A stretch of DNA of 35,218 nt from the IMG/VR virus record IMGVR_UViG_3300009164_000019, positions 1-35,218 of that record; one strand, 5' to 3'. This DNA comes from a virus. A model generated the notes under the pieces. The model made no database searches. It saw nothing but the letters and a program-made list of their open reading frames with translations, and had not been told where the DNA came from. The translations under genes were made by a program, and so were the position numbers. Of this stretch, positions 7,721 through 17,367 are shown piece by piece. Within the stretch, counting starts at the first letter, position 1; every line of letters begins with the position of its first letter.

Positions 7721-9280
7721 ATGTCACAGACCATACAAGTATTCACGACCGCTGCGCCGGGGTTCTTTGGGCTAAATACCCAAGATTCCCCGTTGGACTT
7801 GGCGGCTGGATTTGCTTTGGTGGCTAACAATTGCATTATCGACCAGTATGGCCGGATCGGATCGCGTAAAGGTTACGCAAGAGTTAATTCGTCTAGCGGC
7901 AATCTCGGCGCCAACGATATCGGCGTCATGCACGAGCTGGTGCAGTCGGATGGCACGCTGACGGTCGTATTCGCGGGCAACAACAAACTGTTCAAGCTGG
8001 ACAGCAGCAACGCCGTGGTCGAGCTGACCTACGGCGGTGGCGGCACTGCGCCGACCATTACGGCAAGCAACTGGCAATGCGCGTCGCTTAACGGTATCAC
8101 CTATTTCTTTCAATCGGCGCACGATCCGCTGATCTACGACCCTGCGGTCAGCACCACGACCTATAGGCGCGTGTCAGAGAAAAGTGGATACGTCGCCACG
8201 GTGCCGAGCGCCAACATCGTCCTGAGCGCGTATGGCCGGTTGTGGACGGCAAATACGGCTACGGACAAGACCACGCTCTATTTCTCCGACCTGATGGCGG
8301 GGCATATCTGGTCTACCGGCACCTCCGGTAGCCTCGACGTTAGCCGAGTATGGGCGCAAGGATCGGATGAGATTACGGGTTTGGCCTCGCACAATGGATT
8401 TCTGTTCATCTTTGGAAAACGGCAGATCCTGGTCTATTCCAGTGCCACCAGTCCGGCCAATATCACGCTGGCCGACACCGTTGTCGGCACCGGCTGTTTG
8501 TCACGAGACAGCATCCAGCCGATTGCGACCGATGTGATCTTCCTTTCGAATACCGGCGTGCGATCACTGCTACGCACCATTTCAGAGAAATCACTGCCGT
8601 TCCGCGATCTATCGAAGAATGTCCGAAATGACCTGACGAACCTACTCTCCAGTGAAGACTTGGCGGCAATCAAGTCGGTATTTTCCGAGCGTGACGCGTT
8701 TTATCTTTTGAACCTTCCGGCGTCAAAAAAGACTTACTGCTTTGACACCCGAGGCCAGCTCGACGATGGGTCGTCACGGGTTACTACGTGGGATTCAATC
8801 GAACCGACGTCGCTATTGTCGCGTCGTAACGGCGATCTGCTAATCGGCAAGAATGGCTACGTCACCAAGTATTCTGCCTATTATGACAATACGTCTAGCT
8901 ATCGGTTTCAGTATTACACCAACCACGCTGACCTTGGGAATCCATCGCAAACGTCGGTGCTGAAGCGGTTGGGTATTGTGGTGATCGGCGGCACCAATCA
9001 ATACGTCACGTTCAAGTGGTGCTTTGACTTTTCGGGCAATTACCTTTCCGCAAACTCGTTTATCCCGGCACAAGGCGTATCGTATTATGGGTTGGCCGAA
9101 TACGGCGCGAATGGTGTTCCACTGGCCGAGTATTCCGACGGCGTGGCGCTACAGACCCTAGTCGTCAGCGCCAGCGGCGCGGGTAAGATTGTGCAGACGG
9201 GCTATGAGGCCGATATTAACGGCGCGCAACTGTCCATTCAGAAGATTGAAATCCAAGCCAAAAATGGCAAGTTTACGTAG
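7721..9280 (+). CDS. Tail tubular protein B-like nozzle/hub protein
   Basis: A 519-residue, beta-rich protein. The opening (GFFGLNTQDSPLDLAAGFA, then NNCIIDQYGRIGSRKGY) is characteristic of gp12-like or P22 gp10-like tail hub proteins, as are later YGRLWTANT-like and FLFIFGKRQILVYS segments that read as beta-propeller blades. It follows the adaptor gene directly, the usual order. The ribosome site is weak. It would form the distal tail tube through which DNA leaves the virion. Confidence 0.72.
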   Translation: MSQTIQVFTTAAPGFFGLNTQDSPLDLAAGFALVANNCIIDQYGRIGSRKGYARVNSSSGNLGANDIGVMHELVQSDGTLTVVFAGNNKLFKLDSSNAVVELTYGGGGTAPTITASNWQCASLNGITYFFQSAHDPLIYDPAVSTTTYRRVSEKSGYVATVPSANIVLSAYGRLWTANTATDKTTLYFSDLMAGHIWSTGTSGSLDVSRVWAQGSDEITGLASHNGFLFIFGKRQILVYSSATSPANITLADTVVGTGCLSRDSIQPIATDVIFLSNTGVRSLLRTISEKSLPFRDLSKNVRNDLTNLLSSEDLAAIKSVFSERDAFYLLNLPASKKTYCFDTRGQLDDGSSRVTTWDSIEPTSLLSRRNGDLLIGKNGYVTKYSAYYDNTSSYRFQYYTNHADLGNPSQTSVLKRLGIVVIGGTNQYVTFKWCFDFSGNYLSANSFIPAQGVSYYGLAEYGANGVPLAEYSDGVALQTLVVSASGAGKIVQTGYEADINGAQLSIQKIEIQAKNGKFT

Positions 9281-9289
9281 GAATCCGTC

Positions 9290-10210
9290 ATGTCAAATTA
9301 CACAAAAAGCACCAACTTTGCGACCAAAGATAACCTGTCGTCCGGCGATCCGCTTAAGATCGTCAAAGGCACAGAGATCAATACGGAATACGACAATATC
9401 GCCACCGCGATAGCAACAAAGGCTGATCTTGCGTCGCCTACGTTTACCGGCACCGTTGTTATACCAACCGCAACGATTACAACAGCGGCTATTACTACGG
9501 CAACGATTTCTGGTGGCACGATTACCGGCATAACCGATTTGGCTGTTGCCGATGGCGGCACCGGCGCGTCAACGGCGGCGGGGGCCAGAACAAATTTAGG
9601 GTTAGTAATTGGCACAAACGTGCAAGCGTGGGATGCTGATCTGGATAACTGGGCAACCAAATCATCACCATCGGGCGCTGTAGTGGGCACAAGTGATACA
9701 CAAACTCTTACAAATAAAACATTAACCAGCCCCAACATTGGCGGCACTCCGGTTATGAACGCAAGTGTTATTTCATCTGGCACTGCTGTGTCGTCAACAT
9801 CAGGTACTTCAATTGACTTTACTGGTATACCAAGTTGGGTAAAGCGTGTAACTGTTATGTTTGATGGTCTTTCTACTGATGGCGGGTCTTCCATACAAAT
9901 TCAAATTGGAGATTCTGGCGGTATTGAAACTACAGGATACGTATCAGGAAATGCTTACGGAGGTTTAACGACAGGTTTTGTGTTGGCTATTAATCCTTCC
10001 GCTAGTTATTTGCAAATTGGAACAATGGTTTTTACAAATTTAAGTGGAAATATTTGGGTTCAAAATGGCAGTTCTTTAGTAACTGCGGTTGCAATTCAAC
10101 CTGCTGCTGGTTCTAAAACGCTTTCTGCAACCCTTGACCGAGTTCGCATTACTACAGTCAATGGCACAGATAATTTTGATGCGGGAACAATTAACATATT
10201 GTATGAATAA
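9290..10210 (+). CDS. Second tail fibre or receptor-binding protein
   Basis: A 306-residue protein with fibre signatures: KADLASPTFTGTVVIPTAT, VADGGTGASTAAGARTNLGL and TQTLTNKTLTSPNIGG in residues about 45-160, typical of trimeric beta-helical fibre shafts. The last 140 residues form a separate beta domain (starting near GIPSWVKRVTVMFDG) that probably contacts the receptor. The DNA of this last part is clearly more AT-rich than the first half and than neighbouring genes, as if it were a swapped module. It has no S74 chaperone, unlike the large fibre. Confidence 0.8.
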   Translation: MSNYTKSTNFATKDNLSSGDPLKIVKGTEINTEYDNIATAIATKADLASPTFTGTVVIPTATITTAAITTATISGGTITGITDLAVADGGTGASTAAGARTNLGLVIGTNVQAWDADLDNWATKSSPSGAVVGTSDTQTLTNKTLTSPNIGGTPVMNASVISSGTAVSSTSGTSIDFTGIPSWVKRVTVMFDGLSTDGGSSIQIQIGDSGGIETTGYVSGNAYGGLTTGFVLAINPSASYLQIGTMVFTNLSGNIWVQNGSSLVTAVAIQPAAGSKTLSATLDRVRITTVNGTDNFDAGTINILYE

Positions 10211-10225
10211 CTCTACGGTGTATAT

Positions 10226-10639
10226 GTGGAAACGGACAGCTTGATTACTGGTAATTTTTCAGCGGAAGAAAAATTATGCGCGCTTATGCTGCTCTACGAA
10301 TCTGTTAAGACTAGGCTTAATATGCCATTCGATAATTTTACGCAATCACTAAAAGATTGGTCTGTTGTGCCGCTTAAACAGCAAGGCAAGATAATCGGCG
10401 CTGTAATTGCAAAAGAAAATGAACTTCATATTGGTTACGGTGAAAAACCTACCGCGTCGATACTCAGGCATCTTCGCGATACGTTGGTTAAGACTATCAA
10501 TACTTTTGGTTTTGCAATAACGGTGGTGGATTCAAAGAATGAAAAAGGGCTAACTTTTTGCCAAAGACTAGGTTTTGTAAAAACTAAAGTCGATGGCGGT
10601 TTGGTATATTTGAAATGCACGAGGTGTAACTATGCGTAG
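10226..10639 (+). CDS. GNAT-like acetyltransferase-fold protein
   Basis: A 137-residue protein. The central VVPLKQQGKIIGAVIAKE-type strand pair and the C-terminal GLTFCQRLGFVKTKVDGG segment resemble the GNAT fold, including the family's usual 'peripheral residue, GF, K' end. The acetyl-CoA loop (Q/R-x-x-G-x-G/A) is not obvious, so catalysis is uncertain. T7-like and related podoviruses often carry a small GNAT-like virion protein near their internal core genes. The start is GTG 10226. Base composition is AT-rich like the preceding fibre tip. It overlaps the next gene by eight bases. Confidence 0.6.
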   Translation: METDSLITGNFSAEEKLCALMLLYESVKTRLNMPFDNFTQSLKDWSVVPLKQQGKIIGAVIAKENELHIGYGEKPTASILRHLRDTLVKTINTFGFAITVVDSKNEKGLTFCQRLGFVKTKVDGGLVYLKCTRCNYA

Positions 10640-11846
10640 GCCAGATATGCGTCTTGACGACAATAAGATTTATCTCAGCCGCGCGCAATCTCGCGCATGG
10701 GCATCCGAATACCCAGTTGGTGATCCCACTGGTGGCGCGGCATACGGCGAACGGCGTGATCCAGTTACCGCCGCCGTCGCCGGGGGATCAGCATTACTTG
10801 GCTATATGGGCAGCCAAAATCAAGCCAGCGCTACGAGAGACGCCGCCAATGCCTCGGCCCAAGCCCAATTAGAAGCTGCCAGAATAGCCGCTGACGAAGC
10901 GCGGTTTCGTCCGGTTGGCGTCACCACGCGGTTCGGGCAATCGCAGTTTACAACCGGCCCCGATGGTCGTGTCACTGGTGCTGGCTACACGCTCAGTCCA
11001 GAGCTAAAAGCCTATCAAGACCGCATCATGGGTCTGACCGGTCAAGGGCTGACCGAGGCTGAAGCGGCACAGGGTCGTTACGCACCGCTGACCGGTGCTG
11101 CATCTGGGCTGTTCAACCTCGGCGCGGGGTATCTGGCACAATCACCGGAAGAAGCCGCAGCCCAATATATGCAAAGGCAGCAGGATTTGCTGGCGCCCTC
11201 GCGTGAACGGCAATACGCGGGCTTGCAAAATACGTTATTCAATACCGGACGCGGTGGGCTGGCCGTAGGCGGCACTGGATTGCGACCAGGCGGCGGCGTG
11301 GGTCTTCGTGCGGCGAATCCAGAGCTGGAAGCCTACTACAACGCGCTGGCGCAGCAAGACGCATCACTGGCCGCGCAAGCAACGGCAGAAGGGCGGCAAC
11401 AGACAGCCTTTGGTGCAAATCTATTCGGCACTGGTGCTGGACTGCTCGGTAGTTACACCGGTGGCCTAGCCGGTGCCTATGCACCCTTCACGTCGAGTCT
11501 TGGCACTGCACAGACCATCGAATCGTTAGGCCAAGCACCACTGGAAATGGGCGCGGCGATAGGTGGTCGGAACGTCAATCAAACGGGGGCAAACGCGCTA
11601 TTAACCGGTGGTATTAAGGCAGCGCAAACGGTGCAAGGGCCAGCCGGTTACAGCCCGACGGCGGGATTGTTTTCCGGTCTTAGCAACTACGTTTCTCAGA
11701 ACGCTCCATCATTGACTAGCCTCTATAATCAATACCAGCAAGGCCAGCAATTAAGTAATCAGTATGGTGCTGGTAATGTATACGGTATGGGTGGTGGCGG
11801 GGTTTCTCCGACACCAGCACCGTATAGTGCTAATTACGATTTTTAG
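10632..11846 (+). CDS. Internal virion (DNA ejection) protein A
   Basis: A 404-residue protein rich in Gly, Ala and Gln, with a ribosome site GAGGTGTAAC. It has an Ala-rich helix (residues about 60-95), long Gly-rich amphipathic stretches (about 150-300) and a low-complexity GMGGGGVSPTPAP tail. It is the first of three consecutive large proteins of this composition between the fibre and lysis genes, the typical position of podovirus core or ejection proteins. These proteins leave the virion to form a conduit across the cell envelope. There are no enzyme motifs. The call rests on composition and context. Confidence 0.6.
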   Translation: MRRPDMRLDDNKIYLSRAQSRAWASEYPVGDPTGGAAYGERRDPVTAAVAGGSALLGYMGSQNQASATRDAANASAQAQLEAARIAADEARFRPVGVTTRFGQSQFTTGPDGRVTGAGYTLSPELKAYQDRIMGLTGQGLTEAEAAQGRYAPLTGAASGLFNLGAGYLAQSPEEAAAQYMQRQQDLLAPSRERQYAGLQNTLFNTGRGGLAVGGTGLRPGGGVGLRAANPELEAYYNALAQQDASLAAQATAEGRQQTAFGANLFGTGAGLLGSYTGGLAGAYAPFTSSLGTAQTIESLGQAPLEMGAAIGGRNVNQTGANALLTGGIKAAQTVQGPAGYSPTAGLFSGLSNYVSQNAPSLTSLYNQYQQGQQLSNQYGAGNVYGMGGGGVSPTPAPYSANYDF

Positions 11847-11856
11847 GGGTTAAATC

Positions 11857-13212
11857 ATGGCAGAGAGCGCAATGGGCGGGCTGTTCCAGACACCGGAAAT
11901 GTATCAGCAGGCACGACTACAGCAGCAGCAGGCGCAGGCAGCACAATACGCGCAGATGGAGCCGCTGCAACGCGCGTCATACGGCACCTATATGGCCGGT
12001 CAGCAGCTCGGCTCGGGCATTGGGCAACTGTTCGGTGTGCAAGACCCGCAACTGCGGATGATTAGCCAACAGCAGCGGATTCTCGGTCAGATAGACCCGA
12101 ACGATCCCGAATCTATCGCCAAGGGCGCGCAAATGGCCGCGCAGATGGGCAACAACAGTCTAGCTGCGGCGTTGGCTACGCGTGCGCGTGAAGCTGCTGC
12201 AACTTTAGCGCAAATACGGCAACGGACGGCAGAAAAGCAAACACCCGAGCAAAGAAACGCAGAAGCAATAAGTGCGCTACAAGAACAAATAACGCGAATT
12301 ACGGATTTGCCGGAAGACACACCAGGGCGTGAAGCGGCGTTGAAATCGTTTACGGGTCAGCTTACAACCTTACAAGGACTGACTGCTAAAGCACCGCCAG
12401 CGCAGGCTAAAGAAATTACTTTGGCTAAAGCCGCCGCCGCATTAACGGGTTTCCCAGAAGGATCGCCGCAATACAATACCGAATATGCAAAAGCCTTTAA
12501 CCGATTGGCGTATGGGGAAGATAAAGCAGCAGCGCGATTTGGCGTAGAGCGCGAGGCTATCGCGATGGAACTATACAACAAGCCATTCGCGTCGCTAACG
12601 CAACCTGAAATTGCGGCGGTCAATAAGCGCGCGGAGGCATCCGCAGCACGTAGGGGCACTGTTAAGGTAGAAAATATAATACCGGGCATAAAAGACGTAA
12701 ACGCCATAGCTGTAATGCGGGAAAAAACTTTTAATTCGGTTAAATCATTTAGGGCGACCGTCAATGAGACTGACCAAGCACTTCAGGCTCTTGATGACTC
12801 GATAAGGGCCGGGAACTACATATCCTTTAACACCGCAAGGACACAGTTAGCCAAAGCATTGTCCGGTAGCGATGTGAGTTACAAGGAGATAAAAGGCGCG
12901 GGTGGCGATCCATCACTTGTTGGCAGCTTGCTAGACGCAACTTCTACATTGTTCACTGGAACACCTACGATCGATACGCAAACAAAAATCAAAAAGACAT
13001 TACAAGCCATGCGTTTGGTTGCGCTCAATAAAGGCAAGGCAGAAATAGAGGCACAACGTAAAATAGCTAAACGGGCGGGATTTAACGAAGACGATTTTGC
13101 ATTGGCGTCTGATATCCCCGAATTTAATGCGCCTGTTGCTGGCGGTGGGGGAGCTGGATCACTGCAAGATCAAGCCGCTGCGTTGCTTCGGGAACGTCAA
13201 AAAAATAAATAG
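11857..13212 (+). CDS. Internal virion (DNA ejection) protein B
   Basis: A 451-residue, almost entirely helical protein. It opens with a Gln-rich segment (QQARLQQQQAQAAQYAQ, residues about 17-34), followed by long Ala/Glu/Lys helices and a GGGGAG spacer before a charged C-terminus. No cysteines or membrane spans are visible. The ribosome site is GGGG eight bases upstream. It is the second of the three internal-protein genes and probably packs around the portal inside the capsid. The specific family is not recognised. Confidence 0.58.
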   Translation: MAESAMGGLFQTPEMYQQARLQQQQAQAAQYAQMEPLQRASYGTYMAGQQLGSGIGQLFGVQDPQLRMISQQQRILGQIDPNDPESIAKGAQMAAQMGNNSLAAALATRAREAAATLAQIRQRTAEKQTPEQRNAEAISALQEQITRITDLPEDTPGREAALKSFTGQLTTLQGLTAKAPPAQAKEITLAKAAAALTGFPEGSPQYNTEYAKAFNRLAYGEDKAAARFGVEREAIAMELYNKPFASLTQPEIAAVNKRAEASAARRGTVKVENIIPGIKDVNAIAVMREKTFNSVKSFRATVNETDQALQALDDSIRAGNYISFNTARTQLAKALSGSDVSYKEIKGAGGDPSLVGSLLDATSTLFTGTPTIDTQTKIKKTLQAMRLVALNKGKAEIEAQRKIAKRAGFNEDDFALASDIPEFNAPVAGGGGAGSLQDQAAALLRERQKNK

Positions 13213-13228
13213 TTATTAGGGGTTTATT

Positions 13229-15886
13229 ATGGCATTGCCGTTCCCGCTAGATTTATCAAAATTATCCGACGCCGAATTAGCCGCCATTGCCTCCGGCGAC
13301 CTATCGAAATTATCCGATGCTACACTTGCGGCAATAGCTGGTGACGCCTCGCCGCCACCTAGCACCGGCGCGGTGATTGCAGAAGCACTCCGCAAAGGCG
13401 TCACCAACATACCGGCGTATGCAAGCGGGCTACTGACCGCCTATGGCGCTGCCGCAGCGCCGCAATACGGTGGCGCGCAAACTGACGTAGTTAAAGCAAT
13501 GGAAAGCGGCGCTGCTGCTGTTCGCGAGCCAGCTATGCGGTTTCTTGGCGGCACTGGTGCAGAACCCGTTACCGGCGGCCAACGTATTCTTGCGGGCGGT
13601 GCTGAAGCGGTTACCGATCCTTTGTCGTATTTGTTTGGCCCGTTGGCGGCAACAAAGCGGTTAGGCATGTTCGGCCAAGCCCTGATACGTCCGGCTGAAC
13701 AGGCCGTAGTGGGCGCGGGCGGTCAAGCTGGCGTTATTGCAGGGCAATACGCGGGTGAGAAAGTAGGCGCGCCCGGCACTGGCGCCGTGGTGGGCGGGCT
13801 ATTGGGCGGCGGTGGTGCTGGATACGGCATGGGGACTGCGCTAAAACTGACGCCTTTGGCCGGAAAAGCCTACGATGCGTCGGCAAATCTGGTCAGAAAA
13901 ATCAGAGGCGGCGCACCGGAAGACGAACTGCTGCGCGATGTGGACAGCCGTATCAATAACGTCTTTATTGCGGCGGGTGCAGCAGACCCCAATTTTATGA
14001 CCGTGCTGGAAGAAGCGGCTAAAGCACAAAAAAGCGTATCGTTGCGCGCGCCAGGCGGTGCGGAAGTCAACATGCCAATCAGCGCGCTATTGGCTGATAA
14101 TCCCGTCATCAATACGTTTATCCAAAACCTATCCTCCCGCGATCCAGTATTCCGTGCCCAATTTGGCTCGCAATATGAACTGGCAAAACGGGCGTTGACG
14201 GCCAATCAAATTCGATTGTTTGGTGATCCCGCCAACGTCGCAGTTAATCTTAAGCCCGTCGATATCGCAAAAGCGCAGACCAAAAAAGCGCAAACAATTG
14301 ACGATGAAATAGCCAGCCTATCGCGTAATCAAGAAGTCGATCCGACTGCGTTTGGGCAGCGCGTAGAGGCTTTGGTAGCGCGGAAAGAAGACGCGGCGCG
14401 TAAGTCTGTAACGCCGCTGTATACCGAAGCGTTCAAGATTGCCAAAGACAAGAATGTAGAACTCCCCGCCGCATCGGTGGATGATATCTACAATTTTGTG
14501 GCTGGCTCACAAGCCTCGGATATCTTCAAGACTTTCCCGTCGATCTACAACCGCGTGCGGTCTAAATTTCGTCCAGAAACGACTGAACCTAGCGCAATTT
14601 TAACTGTTGAAGGAAAACCGACTACCCCCGGTGGCGTAGCCTTTTCAGCCGCTACGGTAGAGGACTTGGACTCTCTCAAGAAAGAGATCAATCGTCAGTT
14701 ACGCAAGACGACCGAAGCGGCAGATATACGCCTACTGAGTGAGCTAAAGCAGCGTGTGGGCGGGCATATCGACAGCCTTGATCCCGATTTTGTCACCGCA
14801 TACCGTAACGCCGATAACGCCTATTTGCAAAAGGTCGGTCTACCGTTTAGCGCGGATACGCTCAAATTGATCGACCGTAAAAAGTTTGTCGAGCAGATTG
14901 CGCCCGCATTGATCGGCAACAAATCAAACGTGGTGCAGTTTTTGGAGGCCACGGGCGAGGAAGGCGTGCGGGTTACGCGGGATGCTTTCGTAGACAGTTT
15001 TAGCAAGGCCGCGCTAAAGAACGACGTGATCGACCCCAAAGCAGCAAATAAATGGCTTGATAAAAATAAGGGCGGCGTGTCGTTGATACCGGGCCTTGAT
15101 GACGAGCTGCGCGGTAGCGTCGATAACGTCCAAGCATTGCTTAACTACAAAACGCGGCTTAACGAACAGTTCAAACGCGTCGCTGGCGACCAGATCATCA
15201 GCAGCGAAGGGCTTAAAAGCCCACAGGAATTGGTTTCCAAAATGTATGGCGACGTAGGCTTTACGAACAAGTTTATGCAGCAATACGGCGCCAATAAAGA
15301 CGCCGTTAACGCCGCACGGTCGTTCATGCTGGATGATATTGTCACCTCCGGCGACCCGATTGGTTTGCTAAACGACCGCAGCAAGGCGGCGGTGTTCAAC
15401 CGCGTGTTTGGGCCTACCTACGCGCAAAAAGTAGCCGATTTCGCTACCGTGTCTAACCGGCTACAACGTGATATTAGCGATGTACCTTTCCGTGGCGAAA
15501 CAGTGCCAAGAACGGGGATTGAGGAATTGACGGGGCTTCCACCGGAACAAATTATTTCGCGTTTTATGAACCCCGTATCGGGGTGGCGTTACGGCGTAAC
15601 TTCATTATTTAGTAAATTTTGGGCAAATAAAGCGTCTAAAGCAACGGAAGCGCGGTTAAAAGAACTGCTGCTAAACCCAACAGACGCCGTAAAAGTTTTT
15701 GCTGCCGTTAAGCCCCGCATAGACCAATTAGATCGCGCCAAGATCGATGAGGCTATTGCGGTTGGCAAGAAATACGGTATCCAATGGGTCAAAGATGCCA
15801 TTGACAATATCCAATCGGGCGCTGCGCGTGGCGTGCTACAAGTGCCGGGGCAACCCGCGCCGCAACAAGAGGAGGCTACTCAATAA
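13229..15886 (+). CDS. Large internal virion (DNA ejection) protein C
   Basis: An 885-residue protein, the longest after the fibre. The N-terminus has a tandem 16-residue repeat (LSKLSDAELAAIASGD, then LSKLSDATLAAIAGD), a feature I recall from other phage ejection proteins. Residues about 165-215 are Gly/Ala/Val-rich and could insert into a membrane. The rest is long charged helices. There is no lytic transglycosylase motif. It ends in a Gln/Pro-rich tail whose stop overlaps the first lysis-cassette ATG. The likely role is the main channel component of the ejection machinery. Confidence 0.6.
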   Translation: MALPFPLDLSKLSDAELAAIASGDLSKLSDATLAAIAGDASPPPSTGAVIAEALRKGVTNIPAYASGLLTAYGAAAAPQYGGAQTDVVKAMESGAAAVREPAMRFLGGTGAEPVTGGQRILAGGAEAVTDPLSYLFGPLAATKRLGMFGQALIRPAEQAVVGAGGQAGVIAGQYAGEKVGAPGTGAVVGGLLGGGGAGYGMGTALKLTPLAGKAYDASANLVRKIRGGAPEDELLRDVDSRINNVFIAAGAADPNFMTVLEEAAKAQKSVSLRAPGGAEVNMPISALLADNPVINTFIQNLSSRDPVFRAQFGSQYELAKRALTANQIRLFGDPANVAVNLKPVDIAKAQTKKAQTIDDEIASLSRNQEVDPTAFGQRVEALVARKEDAARKSVTPLYTEAFKIAKDKNVELPAASVDDIYNFVAGSQASDIFKTFPSIYNRVRSKFRPETTEPSAILTVEGKPTTPGGVAFSAATVEDLDSLKKEINRQLRKTTEAADIRLLSELKQRVGGHIDSLDPDFVTAYRNADNAYLQKVGLPFSADTLKLIDRKKFVEQIAPALIGNKSNVVQFLEATGEEGVRVTRDAFVDSFSKAALKNDVIDPKAANKWLDKNKGGVSLIPGLDDELRGSVDNVQALLNYKTRLNEQFKRVAGDQIISSEGLKSPQELVSKMYGDVGFTNKFMQQYGANKDAVNAARSFMLDDIVTSGDPIGLLNDRSKAAVFNRVFGPTYAQKVADFATVSNRLQRDISDVPFRGETVPRTGIEELTGLPPEQIISRFMNPVSGWRYGVTSLFSKFWANKASKATEARLKELLLNPTDAVKVFAAVKPRIDQLDRAKIDEAIAVGKKYGIQWVKDAIDNIQSGAARGVLQVPGQPAPQQEEATQ

Positions 15887-16050
15887 TGGCAACCACAACC
15901 GAGTTGGAAGGCCGCATCGGTATACATGAAGCGGTTTGCGAAGAACGCTGGACAGAAACCATCCTGCGGATCAAACGGATCGAGGCGATCCTAATCGGTA
16001 GCGCGGGGGCCATTATTATGCTGCTGGTGCATCTGGTGATACGAACCTAA
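15886..16050 (+). CDS. Small XhlA-like membrane protein of the lysis cassette
   Basis: A 54-residue protein. A charged helical N-terminal half (ELEGRIGIHEAVCEERWTET) is followed by one C-terminal membrane span (AILIGSAGAIIMLLVHLVI). This layout, a short amphipathic or coiled segment and then one span, is that of XhlA-type hemolysin accessory proteins that work with holins. It starts by TAATG overlap after the ejection protein and ends by TAATG overlap with the next gene. A simple single-span holin or antiholin is the alternative. Confidence 0.6.
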   Translation: MATTTELEGRIGIHEAVCEERWTETILRIKRIEAILIGSAGAIIMLLVHLVIRT

Positions 16051-16694
16051 TGGCTACCCCACGCAAAAGAGCGCCAAAGAAGTCGGTCATCAAGACCGAG
16101 ACCAGCATGGTAGACAAGGCCATCGAACTCATCAAATGGGTTGATACGCCGTTCAAATTGTTTGAAGTCATCATTCTGGCGTCGGTGTTCTTTTTTGGCT
16201 ATTTCGCGTGGGATTCGCGCCAGGTCATACTGAGCGCGATCACGAACAGCAGTCACGTCGCCAAGATCAGGGAAGTCGAGCATCTTTTGCCTATCTCCGA
16301 GCAGCTCCAGAAAGACCTGGAGGCGACAACCGTCATCGTCTACAAAGCCAACCTGGTCGTCAACAGCCGCACGACCATGCTGGCGCTGAACCAGAAAGGC
16401 CGCGACAAGGCGTTGGACGGCGGCACCAGTAGCCTGTTCAGCCAAGACCCGGCACGCAACGCCTCGATGATCGCTATGCTCAACGGTGAGGTGCAGTGCG
16501 CTGGTCATGTGGTTACCGGCAAGACGACGGATTGGGAAAAGACACAAGGCGTGACGTTTGTCTGCCGTGGCAGTATCCCGCCCGAGATGGGGCAATTCGA
16601 CGGGTATGTCAGCGTGGGGTTTAAAACCGAACCGGCAGACCTGACGGCGGTCAAGACGCGGATCAATCTTGCCTCAACAGAAATGGCTAAATGA
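16050..16694 (+). CDS. Single-span membrane protein with external domain, lysis cassette
   Basis: A 214-residue protein with a basic N-terminus (ATPRKRAPKKSV), one membrane span at residues about 38-55 (FEVIILASVFFFGYFAW) and a roughly 150-residue C-terminal domain expected in the periplasm. Two cysteines near the C-terminus (in VQCAGH and FVCRGS) could form a disulfide there. The family is not recognised. Placement between the XhlA-like and holin genes suggests a part in lysis timing or envelope disruption, such as a lysis inhibitor or spanin-like role. It has neither a lipobox nor the Pro-rich region of an outer spanin. Confidence 0.62.
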   Translation: MATPRKRAPKKSVIKTETSMVDKAIELIKWVDTPFKLFEVIILASVFFFGYFAWDSRQVILSAITNSSHVAKIREVEHLLPISEQLQKDLEATTVIVYKANLVVNSRTTMLALNQKGRDKALDGGTSSLFSQDPARNASMIAMLNGEVQCAGHVVTGKTTDWEKTQGVTFVCRGSIPPEMGQFDGYVSVGFKTEPADLTAVKTRINLASTEMAK

Positions 16695-16960
16695 GATGGG
16701 GTATTGCTATTGCAATCCTTTGCGTCGCCCTCGCCAGAAGCGCGGAGATGCGTTGTGCTGTTTTCGATTTGCAGACTATTGCCCTGATGACGCACGACCC
16801 GACTGAACGGCATAAATTGGCGTTACAGTGGCTCAAGGACAACGGCAACAAATGCTCGTATCAGCAGCTTGTGTATATCCAGAATCGTCGGTCAGAGTGG
16901 CTCGGCAACGCAGATTCGTTGGATGTTCAGAATACGATTAACGGACTATTGGAGAGATAA
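16691..16960 (+). CDS. Secreted small protein with signal peptide, lysis cassette
   Basis: An 89-residue protein. The N-terminus MRWGIAIAILCVALARSA reads as a signal peptide with cleavage likely near residue 18. The mature part is helical with two cysteines (22 and 55). It starts by ATGA overlap and ends by TAATG overlap with the holin. The cysteine at position 11 lies inside the hydrophobic stretch and does not make a proper lipobox. It is possibly a periplasmic partner of the upstream membrane protein. The function is unknown. Confidence 0.6.
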   Translation: MRWGIAIAILCVALARSAEMRCAVFDLQTIALMTHDPTERHKLALQWLKDNGNKCSYQQLVYIQNRRSEWLGNADSLDVQNTINGLLER

Positions 16961-17367
16961 TGTTCCCCCTCGGCGCCATCCTCGATATCGGTTCCAAGCT
17001 GGTCGATAAGTTTTTCCCCGATCCCGCACAGGCTGAACAGGCTAAGTTGAAACTGCTGGAGATGCAGCAGAACGGCGAGTTAGCACAGCTCAACGCTGAC
17101 GTTGCCGAACAGCATGAGCTGACCGAACGTCTGAAGGCAGACATGGGCAGCGATTCGTGGTTGTCGAAGAACATCCGACCGATGACGCTGATTGCTATCC
17201 TGACCGGCTATTTCGTTTTCGCCGGTCTGTCAGCGGCCAAGATCGACGTCAACGAGGAATACGTCCAACTACTAGGCCAGTGGGGTATGCTCATTATGAG
17301 TTTTTATTTTGGGGGCCGCACGCTGGAGAAAATCATCGGTATGAAGGATAAAAAAGATGCTAAGTAA
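16960..17367 (+). CDS. Holin of the 3TM (GTA-type) family
   Basis: A 135-residue protein: an N-terminal helical segment (GAILDIGSKLVDKFFPDPAQ), a charged coiled-coil-like region, then a KNIRPMTLIAILTGYFVF span and a second LLGQWGMLIMSFYFGG span, ending in a basic tail. The SWLSKNIRPMTL and YFGGRTLEKI blocks are the hallmarks of the 3TM holin family that includes gene-transfer-agent holins. The ribosome site is GGAGAG. It overlaps the endolysin gene start by eleven bases, the classic holin-endolysin arrangement. It would permeabilise the inner membrane at the end of infection. Confidence 0.85.
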   Translation: MFPLGAILDIGSKLVDKFFPDPAQAEQAKLKLLEMQQNGELAQLNADVAEQHELTERLKADMGSDSWLSKNIRPMTLIAILTGYFVFAGLSAAKIDVNEEYVQLLGQWGMLIMSFYFGGRTLEKIIGMKDKKDAK

